Shown: piece by piece, positions 1-9,081 of the stretch
Position numbering within the stretch: the first letter of the stretch is position 1
Layout of the letters: each line of letters begins with the position of its first letter
Assembly: GCA_905221605.1 (NCBI GenBank)
Contig: CAJNDS010000058.1
Span: 334,501-398,500 of the forward strand
Origin: Symbiodinium natans
Lineage: Eukaryota; Sar; Dinophyceae; Suessiales; Symbiodiniaceae
DNA length: 64,000 nt
Direction: 5' to 3'
Translations under genes and position numbers: made by a program
Notes under the pieces: generated by a model
Seen by the model: the letters and a program-made list of their open reading frames with translations, nothing else
Told to the model about the DNA's origin: nothing
Databases searched by the model: none

Positions 1-44
1 GCCGGCCCCACGGCGGTGTTCTCGAATTTTTTCTGGTATGGCAG

Positions 45-1114
45 GCAGCTTATGACTTGAAGCTTGAGACGTACGTGCTGGAGGTGGCGCCCGGCCTGAT
101 GCCTGTGCAGCTCGATGCTGAGGCCGGCGGCATGCTGAAAAGCAAGATCGAGTCGTTGGGCATCAAGGTCCACACGGGCGTGAAGGTCCTGGAGATCCAG
201 CAGGGACAAAGCGGGTTGACAGGAGTGAAGATCGAGGTGGGCGGACAGGAGCAAGTCCTGGATGTCCAGCTCCTCATCGTAGGCGCGGGGGTGCGACCGC
301 GCCAGGAGCTTGCTGAAGCGAGCGGATTGGAGTTGGGCGGTCGAGGCGGCGTGAAGACAGACCACACGATGAAGACCGTCACGGACGAGCATGTGTGGGC
401 AGTCGGCGAGATTGCCTCCTACAATGGCGGCATGTGCTACCAGCTGTCTGCACCAGGCTATACGCAAGCCGAGGTTCTCTCAGACCACATGACCAACCCT
501 AGCGCAGATTCCAAGTTTATGGATGCAGACCTGTCCACGAAGCTGAAGTTGCTGGGCGTGGACGTGGCGTCATTCGGTGGCTCCTCTGACTTTTGGTTCA
601 AGCGCCAGTACACCTCAACAGATCCTGAGCAGGTCAAGACGGCCGTGGCCAAGGATGAGGCCAAGGGCACTTACAAGAAGCTGGTCTTCACCGCCGATGG
701 CACGAAGCTTCTGGGTGGGATTTTGGTGGGTGATATCTCCGAGTTCGCCTCCCTCACTGCCGTGTCCAAGCGAGCGGACATTGGCGGCCTCACCCCGGAA
801 GATCTCATGGCTGGGAAGATGCCCAAGGTTGACGATGGAGGTGATGGGACCAACCTCGGGGACGACGACCTCGTGTGCAACTGCCACTCAGTCCCGAAGA
901 AGGTGATCCGGGATGCGATCAAGGGCGGGGCGCACACCTTCGAGGACTGAGAGCCCCGCCACGAGCCCTCCCAAACCACCATGACCCCCACTTGCAGGAC
1001 ATCAAGAAGTGTACCAAAGCTGGCACCGGATGTGGCACCTGCATCCGAACGGGGCCGCAGCCAAAGCTGCTGTCGCACACGCTGAACTCCATAGGTGCTT
1101 TGGCAGCATCCTGA
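45..1114 (+). CDS. NirB-like NAD(P)H/FAD oxidoreductase with BFD-type [2Fe-2S] domain, 3' part
   Basis: Two exons are read: 45-944 and 998-1114. The first follows an acceptor (ggcag|GCAGCT) at the window edge, so the N-terminus is missing. The encoded part resembles the pyridine-nucleotide-disulphide oxidoreductase half of assimilatory nitrite reductase NirB. It has the segment APGLMPVQLD, the FAD-proximal motif VWAVGE, and a BFD-like cluster motif with CNC in exon 1 and CTKAGTGCGTC in exon 2, so the four cysteines are completed only by splicing. The intron 945-997 starts GA and ends AG|G, a known dinoflagellate variant. The protein stops (GALAAS, TGA at 1112) soon after the BFD motif, and no sirohaem/[4Fe-4S] reductase domain is seen downstream. 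It may therefore be an electron-transfer flavoprotein and not a complete nitrite reductase. An alternative donor at 1094 (GGTGCT) could extend it. Family assignment is firm; substrate is inference. Confidence 0.82.
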
Positions 1115-1219
1115 GAAAGCGAAGCGGCGAAGCATCAGGGCTGAAGGGGGTTGGATTGGAGGGATCCGAGCGCTTCTCGAGGTGTGGAGAAGGGCTGCTG
1201 CAAGAGCCTTCCGTTCGAG

Positions 1220-1353
1220 GCTGATGACATCGAAGACCTGGCAAAGGCTCGCGTTGCATCAGATGGCTTTTCACCTTTGCCACACGCTGTGCTTGCACAT
1301 GGCGGCATGGAGCACATGCTCACAGATGCATGTAGCGATCACGACCAAGATCG
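1220..1353 (+). CDS. Exon-like segment between the NirB-like and peroxidase genes
   Basis: An open stretch beginning ADDIEDLAKAR lies between an acceptor (ttcgag|GCTGAT) and a good GT donor (GATCG|GTAAGC). It could be a 3' exon of the upstream oxidoreductase or a 5' exon (targeting region) of the peroxidase. I do not recognise the sequence, and chaining it to the nearby short segment 1387-1407 (donor GTAAGT) does not keep a convincing frame. Treat it as a candidate only. Confidence 0.3.
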
Positions 1354-1699
1354 GTAAGCCGATGGGAACTTGGCGAGGCCCGGCAGCTCAAGACTTACGA
1401 CGAGCTGGTAAGTAACGAGCCTTGGGCAGATATTTGATCATGTTTGGGTGGATAAACTGTGAGCTCACACAGTCCTGAGCAGCTTCGCCCCCGAGTTGGG
1501 ATACCCACCAGCTGCGGCGGAGGGTGACAAGACGGTGCTGGCAGGCGTCCTCGACAGGACGGGAGGGAATGGGAGAAGGAGGGGCATTGTAATAACATGT
1601 GTGATCAGCGCACATCTGTCACTCATACAACTGTATCATTCATATCAGATTCATATCACCTTGCGATCGAGGATCGGCGGGAAGCCCAAGGGCGAGGGG

Positions 1700-3144
1700 A
1701 TGGACCACGCAGGGCAGCTGAAGGCACTGAAGGACGACCTCTTCAAGCCTCGCCCTGAGGAGATGGTTCCTATGAGAATGTGCCGCCGAGTTTATGGCAT
1801 GTGTAGGCCACGACGTGTGTTGTCGTGGTTCCCAAGGTTTGTGGACAAGATGAACTGCAATCCCATCCTTCTTCGGCTGGCTTGGCACGATGCCGGCACC
1901 TATGACAAGTCCAAGACCGACTTCGGGGATCGGGGCGGCGCCAATGGCTCCATCCGCTTCTCCCCGGAGATTACCATGGGCGCCAACAACGGCCTGGACA
2001 AGGCTGTGAAATACCTGGAGCCCTTCAAGGCTCGGACCGTGAGCCGAGTGTTGCTTTTCTGTTGCTGCTACAGTACTGTGTGGACCAGGCTGACTACCCA
2101 TTGGTGTCTTATGCCGACCTCTACCAGATGGCAGCGGCGGTCTCCATCGAGCATGCCGGTGGCCCCAAGATCGACATGAAGTACGGCCGCAAGGACCTAG
2201 GGCCGGCGAATGACAGCTCATCAGTTTGCATCCGTTCCCTGCGGGCAAATATCATCTTCACATTCTTGAAGTCTTGTGACTTTTGGCGGTGACGTTCCAC
2301 ATGTCGACACAGGATGCGACAGGCCCGGATGCCTGCCCCGGTCGTCAATCTCGAGGCCCTAGAGTAAGCAATGTTAGCACTACTTAGCACTGGGTCTTAT
2401 TGCATGTATCGTTAGAACGGGCTTCCTCTGGGGCCCCAGAGGTTTTCCCGGGGCTGCAGATCCTTTTACACGTTCAACCGTAGAAGGCACGGCCGACAAC
2501 GCGGGGCTTCCCGACGCCGAGCCCGGCTCGGAGGGCAAGTTCGGCTGTGGTGCAACAGACCCGGCTACCCACCTGCGCAACATCTTTTACCGGACACGGC
2601 ATGAACAAATTCAGGGTTCTAAGCAGGTCTAAGCCATGTCTAGGCCCCAGAACATCTGCAGCCCAGTGATGGCATGTGATGGCCGCCTGAAATGCCTGAA
2701 TGCAGGATGGGCTTTGATGACAAGGGCATTGTGGCGCTGTCCGGAGCCCACACGATTGGCCGAGCTTTCAAGGAGCGCAGTGGGACGGTGAAGGAGGGTT
2801 ATGGCGAATCCAATGGCTGCCCATACACCAAAGCCCTTCCTGTGTCCTGCCCCATCAGACACGATGGAAAGGCAGGAGTGGGCATGCCAGGCGGGAAGTC
2901 CTGGACGTCAAAATGGCTCAAGTTTGACAACGAATACTTCCAGCCCTCCGTGTACGAAGAGAAAGATGCCAACCTGCTATGGCTCTCTACAGATCGATGC
3001 CTTCACCAGGACGAGGGCTTCAAGAAGTACTTCATGCAGTACCGGGAGGACCAGGGAGCCTTCTTCAAGGACTTTGCAGATGCCTACAAGCAACTCTCTG
3101 AGCAAGGGGCAGAGTTTGAGCCAGCCGGTGGAATTTCAATTTGA
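1700..3144 (+). CDS. APX: Ascorbate peroxidase-type class I haem peroxidase, six exons
   Basis: Six exons keep one frame: 1700-1746, 1837-2029, 2074-2193, 2313-2340, 2484-2592 and 2706-3144. They give 311 residues, against about 250 for a bare APX domain. The distal haem motif [13 protein letters not shown] carries the catalytic Arg, Trp and His. [10 protein letters not shown] and [13 protein letters not shown] follow, then the proximal-His motif [17 protein letters not shown], and [14 protein letters not shown] with the proximal Trp and Asp. The insert before SWTS matches the longer loop of chloroplast-type APX. The known reaction is H2O2 reduction using ascorbate; a cytochrome c peroxidase-like donor cannot be excluded. 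Introns begin GC (1747), GC (2030), GA (2194), GT (2341) and GA (2593), all ending AG. The start ATG at 1700 is inferred; upstream exons encoding a plastid leader may exist. Confidence 0.9.
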
Positions 3145-3297
3145 TAGACTACGAGGCTTCGGGAATTCGTTAGTGCATAGCCAAACGAGGGATGCCATCA
3201 GCGAGGGCCCGAAGGGCGCGGCCATGTGAGGCCACGATGAGTCCCAGCACTGCGTTACATGGTAGTGAAATGTAATGCTTCCACCCTCGATTTTCAG

Positions 3298-4112
3298 GGC
3301 ATGCCCTCCTGTGTCACCCCAAGTGGGAGGCTAGCCAGCAAAGCTTGGCACAAGCTTCTGCGTGGAATAGACAGGTTGAGACGGGATGGAGAATATCAGG
3401 CGATCTGGCAAATGCTGTTGCAGGTGAGGAGAGGTGGACTGCTTCCATTATGATCGCATGAGGTTTCATTGCAGAAAGGTTCAATCAGTGTCAGTGTGTG
3501 TGTACACGTGTGATCCGTTGAATCTGTTGAGGTGGTTGCCCCTGAGTCTCTGCCTCCTATTGCGCACCTGAAGTGCACTGAAGTGATCTGAAGTGGTGCA
3601 CTTTGCGTCTGCCACAGGTGTGGTTCAGCGAGCGCGAGAGGCGCTGCTTGTATTTGTCGTGCCTCGCAACCACCCCGTAACCTTGCCTTAATCTTATTGC
3701 TTTCGTCTCCACCTCGAAATTTGCCCCGTGCAACTGCTTGTACCTGTTCTCGTTGTGCTGCCAGTCTGGGGTGTCAGCCTCGTACGAGGGCTGTGCTGCC
3801 CTTGTCCAGAACCACCTCCGCGAGGCCCGAATCGGGTGGGTGTTGCTGCTGCTTACGAACTGATTGTGTACACCGAAGCCATTTGCTTTCCCGACCTGCT
3901 CCGCTTCCCACGTCGCCGTGCGCGCTGGCACTTCTTTCAGGTCCACCAGCGGGCGCTGCGTTGCCTGGAGGACCCTTCTTAGTCCAAGAGCAAATCGGGC
4001 GGACTGAGCTGGGAGCCAGCAGGACTGGAGCGGCCCCTATGCCGCGGAGGAGGGCGAGTACTACTACAATCACCGATTGAAGGCACAGCGGCACAACACT
4101 CGTCGTGAACGG
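3298..4112 (+). CDS. Unassigned multi-exon gene just after the peroxidase
   Basis: Three segments have good splice sites. Segment 3298-3423 (42 codons, starting GMPSCVTPSG, ending IWQMLLQ) lies between tttcag|G and CAG|GTGAGG. Segment 3618-3676 (VWFSERERRCLYLSCL) lies between cacag|G and GTAACC. Segment 4023-4112 (DWSGPYAAEEGEYYYNHR, then basic) lies between agcag|G and GTCAGC. Segments near 3765-3835 and 3942-3972 are also open but their phase is unclear. A hydrophilic open stretch at about 4209-4371 (starts LSSDIEVSAVKRKTRGADD, ends TGA) may be the last exon. I do not recognise a family; helical, charged content is all that can be said. Confidence 0.5.
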
Positions 4113-4371
4113 GTCAGCTGAAAGGAAAGTCGCTGAGAGACCGAACTGAGGTAAGCACCTGGGACTGTCCCGTGACAGAGTGGGAGCAGGCCAGGCATTG
4201 CAGTGCTTTCTAGTGACATTGAAGTCTCTGCTGTCAAGCGCAAGACACGAGGAGCTGATGACTCGCCAAGCAGTGCTGTACTGGTTTTATCCTCAGCAGA
4301 GCAAACAGATGCAAACAGACCCGCACACCCAGAACTTGTTCTGTCAGAAGGCTCAGGGCTTTGGGAGGGAT

Positions 4372-6694
4372 GACCGGTCTCTTTGCGGGAGAGGCGGGAT
4401 TTTTTCGGTGGGCCACCGGCTGGGCCGGCGCCAAAACGCGCATGACGGCACGCAGAAGCTGCCAAGAAGCGCAGGCAGGCGTGCTAGGTCTTGTCAGAAG
4501 AAGATTTCATGTGCCGAAATGCCCTTCATCCAGAGCTCCAGTTTCGCACGTGCAGAGGCCACCACTGCATAACAGCCTCAACACAACCCCAAAACAACCT
4601 TCAAACATCTTGAAACCCTAAACTCTAGCACGCTCAAGCCTAAACCCCCAAATCCTACTTGGGAGAGAAGGGGGGTGGGTTAGCGACACTGCAGGATTTG
4701 GGAATGCCAGTACGGAACTCCAATTTCACGTCATGCGCCCAGGTGCCTGATGGGACCCGGACGCCCCGACGGGGGAGCACCGCCAGCACGCTCAGAGTTG
4801 CTGAGGGCGGCCGAGTGATTCGGAGTTTAGAGCCAAGTCTAGGGTGTCCTCAATCCTCAAGTATCCTCAATCTTCATCCTTTCAGCTTCCAGGCCCAAGG
4901 CACACAACCCTTCAAAGCCTAAGGCCCTAAGACCCAACACCTCCTCCACTTGAACTCTAAGTTTTCAAAGGTCCGAGGCGGCTTCGGGCTCGGATGGCGA
5001 TGAAGGTCGGAATCCATGGGACATATCAGACATCCTCTGAGACATATCCTCTGGGGGCGGGCCATCGTCACTGCATCCTGACAGTGTGTTTGACTTCTCC
5101 GAAGGCTTCGGGCCCGATCTCCTGCGAGCCCTGCGCCTGCCTCTGAACCTGGTGCGGCTGGGCCCTCGAGCTCATGTCTCGAGAGCAGAATGAGGGCAGA
5201 CTTAGGAGAGCTCTGCACACAAATCTGTAATGCACTATTCGTTTCGTTGGGCGAGTTGCGATATGTTGCGATGGGGTGAGGCGAGAAAGTGTCAGCACTC
5301 CGCCCTCCACCCCTTCCACAGCAAGGTCTGGGCCTCAAGGATTATAAGTTGTGCAATCCCGTGCAGCAGCGCGAAAGACAACGTGGGACATCTTGTGGGG
5401 TTTTCGTTTGACTCAGGTCGTATCATACAGCCACATCCTGAGTTCTTTACTGGTCTTGTCAGCTTGCGTTGACAGTCAATGCCATGAGTACTCTCCAGGC
5501 ACGATCCATGCACTCCAGCAGATCCCAGCGAAGCCGCATGACAACGGAAGACGTCACAGACAGGCGCGGTTCCAGGGCAAAGCGATTCCTTCCGCCTCCT
5601 AAACTGTCCTCAACCCTGAGACAACAGACTTGTCCAGACCCTAGGCTCTAGAGACGAACATGCCATATGTGGCCTTGTGCCGGTCGCACCCAGCCCTCAA
5701 ACCACCAAGCCAAGGGAACGAGGAGACGTCTGTGAAAGAAATCGCAGTCTTCTTCAGATAAAGTGCACAAATCTTACACACACCGACAAACCCTGATTCT
5801 CTACTGAGGAAACAGGTATTGAGTGTCCTTAGCTCAAACTTTTCAGGCCCTTTGACCTTTGAATCCGGCCCCATCCCAAGCAACAAAACGTACTTTACAA
5901 AGCCCGTGAAAATCACCCAAAACCTCATAGAAGTGCAGAGGAGCCTACCCTAACCAAACCCCAAAACCCCAAAACTCATGACTCTAAGACCCCAAGACCC
6001 CAAAACCCCCAACCCCCCAAACCAGAAGCCAATAAGCCGCCCTCCTTCTAACACTCGGCAGCATCATCGTCGGCCTTGAAAGGGGGTCTGCCCGCGGCTC
6101 ACCACCCAGTGGCTCGCCGCGTGAGGCTTTGGCAGCCTGAGCCCAGGTCCCGTTGGGTCCCAATATTAGTCCCAATGGTTCGGCAGATGTCGCAAGATTC
6201 GGGGGTTTGAGAAATGGGATCTTGCAGCTTTTGTTGCTTCTGCTGCGAGGAGGTCTTTGTTTCACGCTCCTTTTCTCTTCTTGCAAGCTATCCCTGTTTG
6301 GGTCAAGATTTGGGTTGATACGGTAAGGCCGTGCAGCCTGTTGATGGGCTTTGGTAAGGACTCAGCACGCGTGTCTACCCTAGACCCTGCAGTCGTTCCT
6401 TGGAGAAGCTTGCGCATTGCTCAGTGGTGACATTGGTGTGCTTGGGGCTGTTGTCTCCATGGGTCTTGCAATTTGGTTTCTGGAAGGCAGCTCCAAAGAT
6501 GCATCACCGCAACTCTTTCATGTTGACTTCGTGCAGTCTGTAAGTCCGGAAGGCATTGGTCCAACTTCTAGTGCCAGGGATGCACAGTTGGGGCCACAGG
6601 TCAGGTAAAGCATGGCATACCCCTTGCGGCACATCCCTTCGTAAGAAGAAATTGAGAGTATTTGAACAATGCGTCATGAGCAAGTGTCCGTGCC
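4372..6694. other. Region without a recognised gene
   Basis: Low-coding sequence. It holds patches of degenerate C/A-rich repeat resembling CCCTAAA (around 4580-4655, 4900-4930, 5945-6020) and scattered short open stretches. None had both a convincing protein pattern and splice sites. It may include introns or the untranslated region of the membrane-protein gene that follows. Confidence 0.5.
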
Positions 6695-7879
6695 ATGAGA
6701 AATGGATATTCGCGGGTTCCAACGACAGCCGGGACCGCCGGGCCCCCGAAGCATCCAGAGAAGCCCACGTGGGTTTTGCGAACCCAATTCTTGCGGCACT
6801 CCTTCCTCGTCTGGGTGGTGCTGCCCCTCTGTGTATATAGCTGGGATGTGCTGGCCCCAAGTCGATTCAAGGCTTCCTGCTCGCAGGGCTATTCTCTGAC
6901 AAGTCTGTTTCCGTTGTGTTTGGTGGAACTTCATTACTTGTATGCAGAGTCCTGTGCATGGTCGGCCATGAAAGCCCTGCTGTCTCAGCCAGAACTTGTG
7001 ATCCTAAAGCAGTTCGGGGTCCTACAGTACAGGAAGTGGCTGGTGCTGCTAGGACTTTGTGAAGGCTTTTTACTTTTCACTGACGTGAGCTTCCCCTTTG
7101 TGGCACGCGCCTGCGATGAGATCCTCACAGAAGACTGGGGACGGGCATGGGGTGATGTCCCCATGATTGGGCAGCTCATGGCCAGCCTTGTGGCAGCTGT
7201 GAGGTTCTGGGGCTTCGCGCTGCTCGCCACCGTGGCAGTCATCCTAACGAACGGTGTCGCTGGCCTCTTGCTTTGCATCCCCTTCAGTCCCGACGGGCAG
7301 ACAGGGCAGACAGGGCAGACCACCGGTGCGGAGTTCGTCGCCTGGGCGCGTGCAGCAGAGACGGCGATGATGCCAAGTGTTGCGTTTCTCGCTGAAGAAA
7401 TGGCGAACCAAAAGCGGCACTTAACGGACTACAGCGAAGCGAGATCAGATGAAGGTGCCGGCTCCTTCGGCAACAAGCTTGATCCAGATGCGGCAGTAAT
7501 GTTCGAGAACTTCAACCGAAACCTCGCCGCCCACATACACTTCTCGGAGAGTGCCCACTTCATGCTCCTCATGCTGGGCAAGATCTTGCTGGGCAGATGC
7601 CTGCAGCTCTGGATCCAGAGCTCCTTTCTGGCCCTGGCCTTTCACCAAGAAGCTGCTGGCGCAAAGGACAAGGTTATCCTTGGATGTTGTCTTGGGGCTG
7701 TGCTGCTGCTACACCGTGCGCTGCACAGCATGAAGATGCTAGGCTGTATGGGGCTACCTCTGCTCGTGTTGATCATCGCCTGCGTTACCTGGGCCGGCGC
7801 AAAAATAGCGCTGGCCTTTGTCTGCAAAGATCACCTTTGGAACTTAACCACAGGATGTGTCAAGCTTTCTCAGCACTAA
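6695..7879 (+). CDS. Intronless multi-pass membrane protein, unknown
   Basis: One uninterrupted 394-codon frame from ATG (6695) to TAA, long for this window, where most genes are split. About seven hydrophobic segments are visible: near residues 38-50 (FLVWVVLPLCVYSW), 70-85, 112-128 (WLVLLGLCEGFLLFT), 165-190 (a long one ending GLLLCIPF), 285-305, 325-340 and 350-375. A hydrophilic middle part (residues 200-270) starts with three GQT repeats made by a nine-base tandem repeat at about 7298-7323. I recognise no transporter signature. The start could be later, and the N-terminal 35 residues (basic, Pro-rich) are the least certain part. Confidence 0.72.
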   Translation: MRNGYSRVPTTAGTAGPPKHPEKPTWVLRTQFLRHSFLVWVVLPLCVYSWDVLAPSRFKASCSQGYSLTSLFPLCLVELHYLYAESCAWSAMKALLSQPELVILKQFGVLQYRKWLVLLGLCEGFLLFTDVSFPFVARACDEILTEDWGRAWGDVPMIGQLMASLVAAVRFWGFALLATVAVILTNGVAGLLLCIPFSPDGQTGQTGQTTGAEFVAWARAAETAMMPSVAFLAEEMANQKRHLTDYSEARSDEGAGSFGNKLDPDAAVMFENFNRNLAAHIHFSESAHFMLLMLGKILLGRCLQLWIQSSFLALAFHQEAAGAKDKVILGCCLGAVLLLHRALHSMKMLGCMGLPLLVLIIACVTWAGAKIALAFVCKDHLWNLTTGCVKLSQH

Positions 7880-9081
7880 GTGCACTTGGCGATCTGACTG
7901 GACATGGCGAGCGCTGGACTGGCGAAAAGAAGGGGAGACAAGTGTTGCTTCAGGGTGGTCTTGCTTCCGAGTTTCCTCATACAAAGAGCTCACAGCTCGC
8001 TCGTTTAGCACGTGCTGGACATGGCGATGACCCGGAGTAGATTGAGCAGCGACATTTCAATACTCAATGCAGCTGCTGAAGAAAATCTATGTCTGTGATC
8101 AGAACCCTCTCTCGCTGAGATCGTCTTGTCCAGTGTCTGACTGCAGTGAGATCCAGCCTATGCCAATCAGCTTAGGGCAGTCTGACAATCAGCATGCGCC
8201 GGCCGCATTGCAGTTCACACCCTTGACGCAGGTTTGCTAGCTTGGTGAGCACCGCGGTGTCTGGCGAATGCCGTCTCTTCCAAGCGTAGGGTGCCGCGGC
8301 TGCTAGTTGAATCCTTGTGGGGCCCCAGCGCCCTCTTCCAGCTTTGTGTCACCTTGGTATGGGCCACCAACAAAAAGGAGGCCATGAGCGCTTCTGCTGA
8401 GGGTGCCTTGTGTTTCTGATTTCAGCACCGGCAGAGGCCTGTCTTTCTGAGACCTCGCCGAACCGTCAGCTTGCCAGCACACGGCATCCTGCGCCACAAA
8501 AGAAGGCGAGTCTCTCTTAGAGTCTTAGAGCAGGCTGGCACATGGAAACCCGGATTGTCCATGACTCGAAGCACAGACATCTTCAGACTCAACCCCCGTA
8601 CCACGCCAGTTTCCAGCTGAGCAAAGTGCCAGATGCGTAGTGAAACAAAAAGCTGCGAGCTGCTGTTAGGGAGTGCGAGGGCACAGGGCTCTCCGAATCA
8701 AAAGCATGCCGAAGGGCATGTGTCAACCAGCCTTCCCACCAATCTTCTTGCGCGCTTCCGCTAAGCCGGTGCACAGCAGGTGTTCAAAACTTTGCACGGA
8801 TGCAGACTTCAGTATCAGGAAGCAGTTTGACAGTTTAAGCCTGTGGCGAATCCTTCAGCTTCATGGCAGCGATGATGGCAGAGCCCATTTGCCCCCCGCG
8901 CTTGTGCGGTGCTCTGCCCGTGGGATTTTGAGTGGAACACCATGCAACACCATACGGTAGTGGAACGAGCTGCAACTTGCAAGGTCTGATGACATTGCCG
9001 TCCCGAAAGAGGAGACTGCTTTGTGCCGATCCGTTTGACGTGTTTTGACCCGTTCAGCGTCAAAGGGTCTGTCGTCTACAG
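7880..9081. other. Region without a recognised gene
   Basis: Between the membrane protein and the first recognised exon of the HAD-motif gene. Open stretches are short and unlike proteins. It probably holds the membrane gene's 3' end and early introns or exons of the next gene, but nothing can be assigned. Confidence 0.45.
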
